Assembly (NCBI GenBank): GCA_965240325.2
Contig: OZ251229.1
Span: 1,054,001-1,118,000, forward strand
DNA: 64,000 nucleotides
From: Rebecca billardiae RCC1528
Lineage: Eukaryota > Haptophyta
Reading direction: 5' to 3'
Positions 1-9,607 of this stretch are shown piece by piece. Both the position numbers and the translations under genes were made by a program. Position 1 is the first letter of the stretch; every line of letters begins with the position of its first letter. Under the pieces are notes generated by a model. The model saw only the letters and a program-made list of their open reading frames with translations. It did no database searches and was not told the origin of the DNA.

Positions 1-2444
1 TCGAAGAGCGAGGCCAGCCCGGCAAACGCGTCGGGCGCGGCGGGCTGCAGCACTCGCATCACGTGCACGTACCTGTGCACCATGCGGCCGAAGTTGAGCG
101 CGGTGGCACACACGGCGGGAGGGACGCCCTCCGGCAGCGCGGGCGGCGCGCGGGAGGCCGGAGGCTCGTGCGCGCCCGAGCCCGAGCCGGGATGGTGCGC
201 CGCCGGGTGTGCGCGCTCCCATCTCGCCCACAGGCCGGTGGCGGGCGCCGGCGGGCCGCGCGCGTCGGACGGCTGCGTCGGCGCGGCCGCGTCGGCGGCG
301 CGCGCGTCGGCGGCCTCGGCAGCGGGTGGCGCCGCCTCCTCGTCGTCTAGCTCGCGCGCCGCCGCGTCCGCCTCGACCCGCGCAAGCTCGGCCTCGAGCA
401 TCAGCGCCACCGCGGCGTACGACGGCGGATAGAGCCCGCTGCCGCTCGCGCTGCCGGCGCCGTGCGCGGCCGCGAGCGCGTGGCTGCTGTCGGCAGCGGC
501 CACGCACCCCGTACCCGCCGCGCCGCCGTCGGAGCCGCCGCCGGCGCGCGCCGGCTCGCCCGCGCGCGGCCCGAAGTCGAAGAGGGCCCCGAGCGGGCTC
601 GCCGCCTGCGCGGGCAGCCGCTGCCACAGCTCGGACTCCAGCCGCACGCGCAGCTCGTCCACCCGCTCCCGGTGGAAGGCCCCGTAGAAGGACGCCGCCT
701 TGGCGCGCAGTGAGGCTCGCAACACGGTCGGCTGCTCACCCGAGAACGCGGCGCCGAGCTGCATGAAGTGCTCGACGCGCTCGAGCAGCGTGAGCATCTG
801 CTCGATCGAGAAGGTGGCTGTCGGCGCGCCCACGATCGCCACGCTCAGCTGCCGCTGCGCCTCCATCCACACCATGCCCCGCGAGATGGCCAGGCTCTTG
901 CTCAGCGCCTCGTGCGCGGAGCGCGGCAGCGCGCGAGGTGGCGCGCGTGCAAGGCCGTCAGCGGCGGCGGCCACCCGGAAGGACGGCGTCGCCGACGCCG
1001 AGGACGGGCCGTCCACCGAGCCCGATGCCGACGCGCACTCCGCCGCCGCCGCCGCCGCCTCGCCGCCCGCCTCGCCCTCCGCCTCGCCGAGCGCGCGCTG
1101 GTGGCTCGCCAACATCGCGTGGTGTGCGGTGAACAGCTCGGAGAGCGAGCGGAGCATTTGCAGCACGCAGCCGAAGACGCGGTCCTCGTGGACCATCGCG
1201 ACCACCTCCTTGAGCGAGCCCACGCTGAGCGCCCGCCGCTGCGATGGCGTCCCCGCCTCCGCCGCCGCCGCCGCTCCCGCCGCGCCGCCCGTCGCGCCGG
1301 CCGCCGCGCCGGCCGCGTCTGGAGCTGTCGGGCCGGTCCCGGCCGCGGCCGCGCCGCCGTTCGACTGCTGGGCGCCGGGCGCTGGCGCCGCGGCGGCTGC
1401 AGCGGCGGGCTGCGTCGCCGGCGCGGTGGCTCGTAGCTGGGCGCGCACGCACGAGCGCGCCGCCTCGAGCAGCGCGTCCCCCGCCGCAGCGCCGAACGTG
1501 TTCGCCGTCGCGGCCGCGAGCTCGTCCAGCGCCTCCAGCCGAGCCGCGCACTCGAGCATCGCCCGGTACGCGCGCGGCTCGTACGCGGCGCAGAGGCGGC
1601 GGCGGCAGTCGTCGACGAGGCCCTGCAGGCGCGCGCGCACGCTCTCGAGCTCGGCGATCACCGAGAGCTTGTGCAGCAGCGAGCCCTCGCCCGCCGACGC
1701 GGCGGCGACGCGGCACTTGCCGAAGAGCGCGCACGCCTCGGCGAGCGCGCCGACGGGCGGAGGCGCCTGCGTGGCCGCCTGCTCGCTCAGCTCGGCGTTG
1801 AGCAGGGCCTGCAGCCGGTTGGCGGCGTGCACCGCGTCCGTGATGCCCTCCAGCCGCGCCGCGAGCAGCCGCATCGCCGCGCGCCGACGCAGCAGCCCGA
1901 TCAGCCGGATGCCGCCGCGCGGCAACGCCTCGTCTGCCCTCCGCAGGTGGCGGCGCGCCGCCTTGCAGCGCAGTCCGGTCAGGATCAGGTCGTTGCCGAG
2001 CTCCTGCACGCGGCCCATCCCGTTGACGAACGTGCCGTAATTCGCCATCACGTTCGCCGAGAGCTGGTGCGTCACCGAGTCCAGCGCCTCGTCATACACC
2101 ACGATGCGGTCATCCACAAAGCGGTGGAACGCCGCGCCCGAGCCCGCGTCGTCGCTCGGCGGCGGCACGATCTCGCGCAGGTGGGCGACCAGGTCAAAGT
2201 CGCGGTCGAAGAAGGCGGGCGGTATTTGCGCGGTCGGGTCGTCGTCGGTGTCGGCGCCCGCCGCGGTCGCCCTCGGCGCACTCGAGCTCACACTCCCGCT
2301 GGCTGTCGCAGATGACGCTCCCTCGCCAGGCCGTGCAGGCGTGCCAGCTGCGCCGTCGAGCTCGCCGCGCGCCGTGGCACCGGCCATCCGGAGCTTCGCA
2401 TTGTCACGCGCCACCTCCAGCTCCTCCCCCAGCCGACGAAGCAT
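1..2444 (-). CDS. VPS50: Vps50/syndetin-like vesicle-tethering subunit (C-terminus beyond window)
   Basis: This reading frame stays open from an ATG at 2444 to the window edge, about 814 codons. Two in-frame TAG codons lie just upstream of that ATG. An N-terminal Vps54_N-type region has the pattern VTHQLSANVMANYGTFVNGM followed by GRVQELGNDL and CKAARRHL, as in Vps50. After a low-complexity Ala/Gly/Pro insert comes a block reading FHRERVDELRVRLESELWQR. Near the edge, CATALNFGRMVHRYVHVM and LQPAAPDAFAGLASLF match the start of the DUF2451 region. Vps50 replaces Vps54 in the EARP complex (with Vps51, Vps52 and Vps53), which tethers vesicles for endosome recycling. The low-complexity inserts are longer than in animal homologues. 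I prefer Vps50 to Vps54 because of the DUF2451-like segment. No intron is seen. Confidence 0.85.
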   Translation of the reverse strand, partial: MLRRLGEELEVARDNAKLRMAGATARGELDGAAGTPARPGEGASSATASGSVSSSAPRATAAGADTDDDPTAQIPPAFFDRDFDLVAHLREIVPPPSDDAGSGAAFHRFVDDRIVVYDEALDSVTHQLSANVMANYGTFVNGMGRVQELGNDLILTGLRCKAARRHLRRADEALPRGGIRLIGLLRRRAAMRLLAARLEGITDAVHAANRLQALLNAELSEQAATQAPPPVGALAEACALFGKCRVAAASAGEGSLLHKLSVIAELESVRARLQGLVDDCRRRLCAAYEPRAYRAMLECAARLEALDELAAATANTFGAAAGDALLEAARSCVRAQLRATAPATQPAAAAAAAPAPGAQQSNGGAAAAGTGPTAPDAAGAAAGATGGAAGAAAAAEAGTPSQRRALSVGSLKEVVAMVHEDRVFGCVLQMLRSLSELFTAHHAMLASHQRALGEAEGEAGGEAAAAAAECASASGSVDGPSSASATPSFRVAAAADGLARAPPRALPRSAHEALSKSLAISRGMVWMEAQRQLSVAIVGAPTATFSIEQMLTLLERVEHFMQLGAAFSGEQPTVLRASLRAKAASFYGAFHRERVDELRVRLESELWQRLPAQAASPLGALFDFGPRAGEPARAGGGSDGGAAGTGCVAAADSSHALAAAHGAGSASGSGLYPPSYAAVALMLEAELARVEADAAARELDDEEAAPPAAEAADARAADAAAPTQPSDARGPPAPATGLWARWERAHPAAHHPGSGSGAHEPPASRAPPALPEGVPPAVCATALNFGRMVHRYVHVMRVLQPAAPDAFAGLASLF

Positions 2445-2698
2445 TGCAGGCGCCCGCCACGACGTCTCGGCGCGCCGCCGCTGCTGCCCTCCTGCGGCCG
2501 TGAGCCTGCTGCCTGCAGCCGAGATCGACGCGGGCTTGGTGAGCGGCTGAGCAAGCGCCGCCGCCGCCGTCGTCGTCGAAAGCTACTATGCTTCCGGAAA
2601 ATAATTGTCCGCTCGGGGTACCTCGACCGGACTTGTGCGCTGCTTACCGTCGAGCTGTTTGCTTCGAGCTCACCCGCCTGGCGCTCCGACGCGACGCC
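2445..2698. promoter_or_regulatory. divergent intergenic region between Vps50 and a membrane protein gene
   Basis: Two genes start head-to-head across this short gap, so it probably holds both promoters. No TATA box or other motif stands out. The assignment rests only on gene arrangement. Confidence 0.35.
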
Positions 2699-3265
2699 AT
2701 GGACTTGCCAATTCTCGGAGGCGGGATTCGGTTCGACCCGCAGTTGCGCGGACAGCCAAGCAACCGCATCGTGCTGATTACTATCATCCTCGCCTTCGTC
2801 CTGCAACCGGGCATGCTGCTCTCTTGGGATAATGCTGTCCCATCGCTTGCACCGCACGCCGGGCGCGCCCTCCGCCACATCGCGCTCTTCCTGCTCATGC
2901 TGATCGGCGCCACCTTCGTCAGTGCGCGCTTTGAACGCACCAGCCCATCGTCCTACCCAACCGCGGTGTCCGATCAGTCCGAGGCCCAGGCGCATACGCA
3001 GAAAATGCTCAGGCGGCTCGCGGACGACGTGTACGACTTGAGGCTGCAGCTGCAGGTCCGGGATCGCCCTGCAAGCGACGGGGCTGCCAAGAAGTCTCGC
3101 TCCAAGTCGTTCGTCTCGGCCTTCAACAGCTCGGCCACGCCGTGCGGGGCGGCATCGTCCATGCCGGCTGCCTCCTCATCGGAAGCTGCGGCCTTCCACC
3201 AGCGATGCGCATCGCCGAACGTGTGCGACGCGCACACGGCCCCGGCGGCGCCCCCGCCGCAGTGA
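2699..3265 (+). CDS. small membrane protein of unknown function
   Basis: This frame encodes 188 residues from an ATG in good context (gccATGG). An upstream in-frame ATG at 2588 would add 37 residues but has poor context. There are two hydrophobic helices, RIVLITIILAFVLQPGMLLS at about residues 22-42 and HIALFLLMLIGATFV at about 60-75. They are followed by a charged, probably helical segment (QKMLRRLADDVYDLRLQLQV) and a Ser/Ala-rich tail ending in Pro residues. It looks like a two-pass membrane protein with a cytosolic coiled-coil-like tail. I do not recognise the family. The gene is divergent from Vps50. Confidence 0.5.
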   Translation: MDLPILGGGIRFDPQLRGQPSNRIVLITIILAFVLQPGMLLSWDNAVPSLAPHAGRALRHIALFLLMLIGATFVSARFERTSPSSYPTAVSDQSEAQAHTQKMLRRLADDVYDLRLQLQVRDRPASDGAAKKSRSKSFVSAFNSSATPCGAASSMPAASSSEAAAFHQRCASPNVCDAHTAPAAPPPQ

Positions 3266-3889
3266 CGCGCCCGGAGGCACGCTTGCCGGCACTCGATCAG
3301 CCGCCCGCGGAATGTCAGGCGAATGGTCCGTCCCTTGAGCTCACGAGGTAGGCACGTGTGACCAATCGTGTCAGTGTCGGCGCCAGTGAGTGACGCCGGC
3401 AGACTGGCGCCGTGCTCGGCGGAGCGCGGTGCCGCGTGGTGCCAACTCTCAGTCTCAGGGCTCAGCCTCGCCCTCAGGATTCAAGTCACACAGACGAGGC
3501 TTGATAAATTTTGATGATCGATTTTTATCACGCGTCTGCTGCGTAGTCGCGGCAGCCTCCGATGAGTCCGGTGCACTGATCGAGTGCGAAGAGACAAGAG
3601 TCTTGAGTGGAAGAGTGCGGCCGGTTAGTCAATCTGGGACATTAATGGCGCAGCAGCTGCTATATAAATCATCATCAGCATATCAGCAGGCACCTCCGCC
3701 GCCCGAGAAATACAGTACTTTATATATATATATATAATAAGCAGCACGGTGCAAGTTGTTATTCAGCATATACGAGTTCATCATCGTATAGTCGTCCTCA
3801 CTGATTCCAGGGATTCCTAGAAGTCTTAGTCCGAATAGACGCGACTTAATCAGTCAGTTTAGAATCATAGACGTGCTCCTACTGCAGAC
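3266..3889. other. intergenic, convergent 3' ends
   Basis: This is non-coding sequence between the stops of the membrane protein gene and the TYW5-like gene. It contains a short TA run near 3721-3736. Local GC is lower than in the genes. No other feature is seen. Confidence 0.6.
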
Positions 3890-5551
3890 CTACGACTGCT
3901 CCTCGTCGTCGGAAGAGCAGGACGACGTCATTGTGTCGCTGCCACGATTGTCACTGCCAGGACCATGGGCATGATCACCGTCGCCAGTCGGCCGCAGCAG
4001 CGCGGCTGAACCAGCCATCGGGTCCACGCCGCAGGCGGCTGGCGGCTCCGCGGCGGTCACTGCGGGTGGCGGCATCGGGTCACTTGCCGGGAGGCCGCTC
4101 GGCTGCGAACCCGACCCATTGGTGGATGCGCCAGACCCGGCGGACGCAGCTGCCACCTCCAGGGCGCGCGCCGCTCGGCGCGCGTAGAAAGAGCGGTACG
4201 GGTCAGGCAGGTGCACCAGCGCCGCGGCCGCCTTCTCCGCCGCGCGCACCGCCCGCTCCGCCGCGCGCAGCTCCTTGTTCCCGTACAGGTCCTTGGCGTA
4301 CTCAGACTCGTCGAGCGCGCGCCAGAACACGTTGACGGCGACCGAGAAGTCGAGGCTGGTGACGTGGTGGAACCACAGCGCCGGGATGAAGAGCACGTCG
4401 CCGGGCACGAGGGTGCACTCGGCGCGTGTGCGCTCGGCGCGGGCGAAGCGCGGGAACGCGCGCAGGTCCGGAGCGTCGATGTCATCCACGCGCGAGGACG
4501 AGTGGTCGGTGTAAAGGCGGCCCGCCTCCGCGGGCGGCCAGAGCACGACACGCTTCCGCCCGACGGCCTGCACGAGCGCGTTGTCCATCACGTCGTAGTG
4601 CGTCCAGAGCTGCGTGCCCGCCGACGCGACGCGGAGCACGCTCGAGTGGTACGCGTGCGGCGGGTACATCACGCCCTCCGGGAGGCGCACGTCCGCCGCC
4701 AGCCGCGGGAAGAGCGAGCGCAGGTGTGACGGCTCGCGCCGGCCCGCCCGCCCCTCGGCGACCGAGCGCATGTACAGCCGCTCGCCCGAGCCAACAATGG
4801 GCGCGAGGGGCGCGGGCGCGTCGGTGTCGGCGGGCGGGGTGCTCGCCATGGCGGCCCGGGCGATCATCTCCGCCCAGCCCATCTCGACGAAGCGGAAGTT
4901 CTTGGGCGTATTTGGCCGCCGGTGGCCAGCGAGATCGATGCACTCGGTGGCGCACACGTGCACCCCGGCGGTGAGCACGCGCTCGGGGCCCTCCGCGCCG
5001 CGGAGGTACGCGGGCGTCCACGTCTGGACGCACGGCCCAACGTCGAGGCCACGCAGCACAACCGGATGCCGCTCCCCGTCGTACACGCGGCGGAACGCGG
5101 CAGCGGCCTGCTCGGGGCTGAGCCCCGCGCAATCCAACGTGGGCACACGCCCTTGCGGTGCCCAGCCGTGCCAGCCGCGATAGCGCGCGCGCGCGACGTG
5201 CGGGTCGAGGGTTGGCCCTGGTGGCTGTGCGCTCGGACTCTGCGCCTCGTGCGGTGGCGGTCGCGGCTGCTGCCGCGTGCCTTTGCGCACAGTGCGGGCA
5301 CGGCGCAACGTGAAGCCTTCCTCACGCAGCGCGTCCACCGCCTCTGCGTGCACGGGCAGGGCGATCTCAGCGGCGATGCTATCAAACTCGACGACGCGAA
5401 CACGAGTTTCGAGCCGCCCTGCGGCGTGCAGGGCTTCCTTGGTCGCCTTGGCGTCCTCCTTAGCACTCAAAACCACCCAACTGAGCACGTCACCACCGTC
5501 GGCCGCCATCGTTTGGGTCGATCCCGTCGATCGTTCGATCGTCGTCAGCAT
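3890..5551 (-). CDS. TYW5: TYW5-like JmjC tRNA hydroxylase with an N-terminal extension
   Basis: The protein has 553 residues from the ATG at 5551; the open frame reaches 5596 only with a TTG. The JmjC cupin carries the Fe(II) ligands HYD (H318, D320) and a distal His in WFHHV (H395). VPGDVLFIPALWFHHVTS and the C-terminal YGNKEL and LPDPYRSFYARR match TYW5, the 2-oxoglutarate-dependent enzyme that hydroxylates a wybutosine intermediate on tRNA-Phe. Before the JmjC domain, residues about 20-75 (LSAKEDAKATKEALHAAGRL, then ALPVHAEAVDAL) resemble the small N-terminal region of TYW2/Trm12-type enzymes, which act in the same pathway. A disordered Ser/Pro/Asp-rich tail of about 110 residues follows the catalytic domain. 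The family assignment is firm; the relation of the N-terminal segment is inference. Confidence 0.85.
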   Translation of the reverse strand: MLTTIERSTGSTQTMAADGGDVLSWVVLSAKEDAKATKEALHAAGRLETRVRVVEFDSIAAEIALPVHAEAVDALREEGFTLRRARTVRKGTRQQPRPPPHEAQSPSAQPPGPTLDPHVARARYRGWHGWAPQGRVPTLDCAGLSPEQAAAAFRRVYDGERHPVVLRGLDVGPCVQTWTPAYLRGAEGPERVLTAGVHVCATECIDLAGHRRPNTPKNFRFVEMGWAEMIARAAMASTPPADTDAPAPLAPIVGSGERLYMRSVAEGRAGRREPSHLRSLFPRLAADVRLPEGVMYPPHAYHSSVLRVASAGTQLWTHYDVMDNALVQAVGRKRVVLWPPAEAGRLYTDHSSSRVDDIDAPDLRAFPRFARAERTRAECTLVPGDVLFIPALWFHHVTSLDFSVAVNVFWRALDESEYAKDLYGNKELRAAERAVRAAEKAAAALVHLPDPYRSFYARRAARALEVAAASAGSGASTNGSGSQPSGLPASDPMPPPAVTAAEPPAACGVDPMAGSAALLRPTGDGDHAHGPGSDNRGSDTMTSSCSSDDEEQS

Positions 5552-5756
5552 TATTTTTTCGACCCCTTGGCCCTTGCTGGTTTTTTCTCCCAGCAAAGGT
5601 GCGCGGTTGCCGAAACTTGCCGCGAAAGCTGCGGCGCGAGCGGGCGGGTGGTTGCTCAGCAGCAGTGGTCAGCAGCAGTGGCACACTGGTGAGCAAGCAG
5701 CAAGCGCGGCAAAGCCGGCGGTGCGTTCGTGTCGCGCGCTCCCGGGCGCCGGGCCA
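5552..5756. promoter_or_regulatory. divergent promoter region, TYW5-like / ARF-like
   Basis: A 205-bp gap separates two opposed start codons. It is inferred to hold both promoters from arrangement only; no motif is recognised. Confidence 0.35.
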
Positions 5757-6308
5757 ATGGGTGCCGCGCTGCGGAGGCCGCGGAAGAAGAGTACAAGTGT
5801 CAAGGTCCTCATTGCTGGGCTGGACTCCGCGGGTAAGACCACTATCCTCCACAGGCTCAAGCTTGGGCCGGCCGACGTGCACACACCCATCTCGACCATG
5901 CCGACGCTGAGCTTCAACTCGGAGCTAGTCGACTTCGAGGGAATGCAGTTCAGCCTGTGGGATGTCGGGGGACAGGACAGCCTGAGAACGTTCTGGCGGC
6001 ACCACTTCACCGGCACTCAGGCGGTTGTGTACGTCGTCGATTCGAATGACACGGATCGGATACAGCAGAGCGGGAACGAGCTCCGCGAGATGATGGCGAG
6101 CCCCGAGCTGCGCTTCGCGTGCTTGCTTGTGCTCGCCAACAAGAGTGATCTTCCATACGCGGCACGATTGGCAGATATCCGTCGGCGCATGCGGCTCGAA
6201 GAGCTCAAGGGCGTGAACTGGCACCTGGAGCAGACGAGTGCCAGGAAGGGCGATGGGCTCCTGGATGCCATGCAATGGCTGCGCCGGAACGTCAAGCCGT
6301 TGCAATGA
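5757..6308 (+). CDS. ARF/ARL-family small GTPase
   Basis: The protein has 183 residues, normal for the family. It starts MGAALRR, so Gly2 is a possible N-myristoylation site. The P-loop GLDSAGKTT is at about residues 20-28, the switch I threonine lies in TMPT, switch II is WDVGGQDSLR, the guanine motif is NKSD and the last motif is TSARKGDGL. The ARF hallmark DVGGQ with a short amphipathic N-terminus separates it from Rab and Ras. It would act in membrane traffic or ciliary trafficking. The substitution TMPT for the usual TIPT and a basic N-terminus (RRPRKK) suggest an ARL rather than ARF1 proper. Longer in-frame sequence upstream is not needed. Confidence 0.9.
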   Translation: MGAALRRPRKKSTSVKVLIAGLDSAGKTTILHRLKLGPADVHTPISTMPTLSFNSELVDFEGMQFSLWDVGGQDSLRTFWRHHFTGTQAVVYVVDSNDTDRIQQSGNELREMMASPELRFACLLVLANKSDLPYAARLADIRRRMRLEELKGVNWHLEQTSARKGDGLLDAMQWLRRNVKPLQ

Positions 6309-6942
6309 TGGCGTTGCCTATCAGCCGGCGTTCTGGCGCGGCACTGTGGCTGCAGAGCCCTGTCGCAGTGCAACACCGGACCCAGACTGCAGGCCTGACG
6401 GGCGCAGCCACTCGGTCGCCAGGCGGCCAGGCTGCTCCGCATGAATAGGAAGGGACGCGGACTCGACCAACCCGTACACAATGACGGGCAATGTCAACGG
6501 CTCCCTGATTGGTGATTTGGTGGATTGGCACCATGATGTCAGACCCTGGCCGCGGCAGCGGCCTTTGAATGGCTGAGGCTGCGGCGGAGCCCGTTTAATA
6601 ATATTAAAATAACATACTATATATATGTATGTATTAGGCTATGAAAGTATTAATTATTGTATAATAAAGCTGACAGTCTTAGCCGTCAGGCGTCAGTAGC
6701 GGGCCCGTTACTTACGGCTTACCGACCCGGGTGTCCGCGGGGTGACCGCGTTGCTGTTCCGTGTTCGCGTCGGGCAAGTTTTCGCTCCACCCTCGGCCTT
6801 TGACGCCGGTGGGTGAGTGGCACCACTGACCACAATCAGTCTGCGCGCACTTACTTCCACCGTGGGTGCTGCGTCCTGACGAGAGTAGCCAGCCTGTGCA
6901 GTGCCGCCAAATTGGCCACTGGGTCGGCCGGAGTCCGCGCGC
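6309..6942. other. intergenic
   Basis: Convergent 3' flanks lie on both sides. An AT-rich patch at about 6596-6665 interrupts otherwise GC-rich sequence. No gene or repeat is recognised. Confidence 0.6.
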
Positions 6943-7938
6943 TCACCGCGTGTACTCGATGCCAGGGAAGCGCTGCTCAGCAGAGGGCGCGGCTGGAATT
7001 CGCCGATTCAGCCAGCACTTCTGGCGCCTGGGGTGCGCCTGCCACGCGGCGAGCGCGGCACGGAACTCCGCAGCTCTACCCGGCACCTCAAGGTTGGAGC
7101 GATGCACGAAGAGCGTGTCGCCATACGTCGTGAGGCACCACATGAACAGGTAGCCCCGCGCGAAGAGCAGAGCTCGCAGGTCGCGCGACGGCCGCTCGAC
7201 CGTGAGCGCTGCGATCGAGTACTGGTCGAACGGGAACTCACGCAGCGCAAGGAACTCGGCGCCCTCGATGTCGAGCGACAGGTAATCGATCGAAGTGGGG
7301 GCGCGCAGCCGCGTGAAGATCGAGAGCAGCGTAGTCGTGCGGAAGGTTGTCGCCTGAGCACGCGCCTTGATGGCATTCGGATCCGTGCCATGGTTGTAGT
7401 TCTTCACGGCGCCCTTCCGCTCCGAGACGATGCCGCCGAGGCCGCCGTCGATGCCTACCCGCAGCGCGAAGGACACGTTGTCGTCCGCCTGGTCCGTGAC
7501 CACCGCAGCCGCGATCTTGCATCGGCGCTTTGCCAGCTTCCACAGGTAGAACGGATTTGCTTCGATGCAGATGCCATCCCACTGGAAGCTGCGCTCGAGG
7601 ACAAAGGTGTTCGAGATCTTCACGGCGTCGTTCGCGGCGAGGTCGACGAAAAAGCCGCCGGTGCGATTGCCGAACATCGAAGCGATCAGCATGTCCTGCC
7701 CGTCCTGCGCCGTCGACCCGCGGTGCGACGACAGCTCCTCCGTTCCGACGAAGAATTCAAGCTGCTTGAAGCCGTCGTTCCGGTTGCACGTGCGGGCAGG
7801 GATAGTCTCCGCGCCAGAGCCCACGGCTGATGCCGGCGCTACCCGCAGAGCCGGCGCGACGGCGAGCACGCCAAGGAGGACGACACACACCCGCCGCGTC
7901 CGAGTGGGCGGTGCGCCGATCGCGCATACGGCCACCAT
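6943..7938 (-). CDS. FkbM-family SAM-dependent methyltransferase, secretory
   Basis: The protein has 331 residues from the ATG at 7938; the frame extends to 7959 only with GTG. An N-terminal hydrophobic stretch (VCVVLLGVLAVAPALRVAPA) is a signal peptide or signal anchor. The FkbM core shows motif I as FFVDLAANDAVKISNT followed by LERSFQWDGICIEANP, and the later motif is IDYLSLDIEGAEFLAL. FkbM enzymes O-methylate sugars or other small groups. With a secretory leader and nearby glycan-modifying genes, a Golgi role on polysaccharide or glycoprotein is likely but unproven. Confidence 0.85.
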   Translation of the reverse strand: MVAVCAIGAPPTRTRRVCVVLLGVLAVAPALRVAPASAVGSGAETIPARTCNRNDGFKQLEFFVGTEELSSHRGSTAQDGQDMLIASMFGNRTGGFFVDLAANDAVKISNTFVLERSFQWDGICIEANPFYLWKLAKRRCKIAAAVVTDQADDNVSFALRVGIDGGLGGIVSERKGAVKNYNHGTDPNAIKARAQATTFRTTTLLSIFTRLRAPTSIDYLSLDIEGAEFLALREFPFDQYSIAALTVERPSRDLRALLFARGYLFMWCLTTYGDTLFVHRSNLEVPGRAAEFRAALAAWQAHPRRQKCWLNRRIPAAPSAEQRFPGIEYTR

Positions 7939-9607
7939 CTTGCAGTGGCGAGTGGTCACTCAAGTCCGGTTCCGCACGAGAATTTGTGGCAGTCCGGTTG
8001 CGCGTGCGAATATGGCGCAGCGCCAGCGGTCCTTGCTGCCCGCTTGCAGCACGGCATTAGTGGCCGTCAGTGTCACAGTGACGCGGTCCGCGACCTGGCT
8101 TCGAGCTAGGCGCTAGGGCACGGCCTCAGGATGCCTCACCTCGACGACCGGCTACATTATGCTGAACTCTGAAGGCTGGTGGCCTGCAGCAGTAAATTAA
8201 GTATTTAACTGGCCCAATGATTACTATCCCTGTCTGCTCGGCACCCATTGATTGCAGCTGACATGCCATTCGTTATTCGGCATCAGTCACATCAATCATT
8301 GGGTCAGTCCCGAGTCCACTCCGACGTCTAATGAATAGCTTAAGTTCGTAACTTAGGCGCTTAATTCCAGGGTGCAGAATCTAATGGCCTGTGCCGCCAT
8401 TATTTCAGACTGCCAAAATGTGATCTAGCCGGTGCGATTAACTGGCGACGGTGCAAATAGCGAGATCACCTCAGTGACAGTCAGTGGAGATCGTGATTCG
8501 TGTATCTCCCCTACTGTACTAATCGGTTGCCGATTGATCGCGTCCGAGAGTGAGACTTTGAGGCCGTACATACACTATCTCCTGACTCCTACAGTACATG
8601 GTTACCGTTACAAGCATATATACATATGTATGTATATGTATATATAGATGTGACGACTACATTTTATCGCCTGCGGGAATTAGGCGCGTGTTAGCGACAG
8701 TTAGCGTGACCCCACCCAGACCCCGGGTCATTTTACATAGGCGAATATTGACATCCCGAGGTTCAATGATTTTGTTTGAGAGCCTCGCCCTCAATCTCAA
8801 GATTGACTACGACAGAAAGTTGGCGGATTTTGGGCCACACACTCCACAGTCACAGTCACTCGGTGACAGTGGGGCAAGGTGCGGGGCTCTCGGCGGACCC
8901 GCCTCTTTAGAGTTAGACTTAGAGTTAGAGTTTAGACCCTCTAATAAGAGTACTGAGTAGCTTTATTAAAATCGATTAGTAACTGATTTAAGTATATTTA
9001 TGATATTTAATAATCCTATTTTTATTATATAGTAATTATAATAAACGTATAATCATAATAATAATATTTTGTTAATTATAATAATATAATAATAAGAATT
9101 ATTATTATTATTATAGTTACTGACAGTTGGGCAACAATTAACAAAGGGCATAATAGATAGGCAACGGGTAGCTAGTGACTGCGGCCGCATCTGGCGGCAG
9201 GCACGCGGACCTGCGACTGCGTGTCGCCTCAGGCGGCCCGTGCTGCCTCTCACTTCTCAGTCTCACTGCGGCTGTGCGTGACTCCACTAGTGCCAGTCTC
9301 CAGGTCTCGGACGCGGTCCGTCAGGGCAGCGCGGCCGCGTTCTGCCGTTCATGGTTGCGGTCGTGACACAAATATTCGGGAGGATGAGCACGTACGTGAA
9401 AGAGGTGCCTCAGATGGGTTGGCCAAAGCTTGGTTTCAGTGATGTGACGAGGAGTCGAGTATTGGGTTGGCGGCGATGATGCCCATGTGGTGCGACGAGC
9501 CTCGGCGTGCAGGGACGAGCTCAGGTCGCGCTGAGGGCGGATCAACGCCCTCGGTGTTCTTGCAGAGCTGGCGCGTGGGCACTGGGTGAGGCTCGCTCGT
9601 TCCCAGC
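7939..9607. other. intergenic, repeat-bearing, AT-rich in part
   Basis: No coding region is supported here. It includes a dispersed repeat copy (8310-8925), a TATG-type microsatellite near 8616-8648 and a very AT-rich segment at about 8960-9130. Confidence 0.6.
8310..8925 (+). repeat. dispersed repeat, long copy (partner at 50320-50675)
   Basis: Anchor strings such as AAAATGTGATCTAG, AAATAGCGAGATCACCT and GACAGAAAGTTGG recur in the same order in the partner 42 kb away. This copy is about 260 bp longer because of many short insertions. No coding capacity is seen. Confidence 0.8.
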
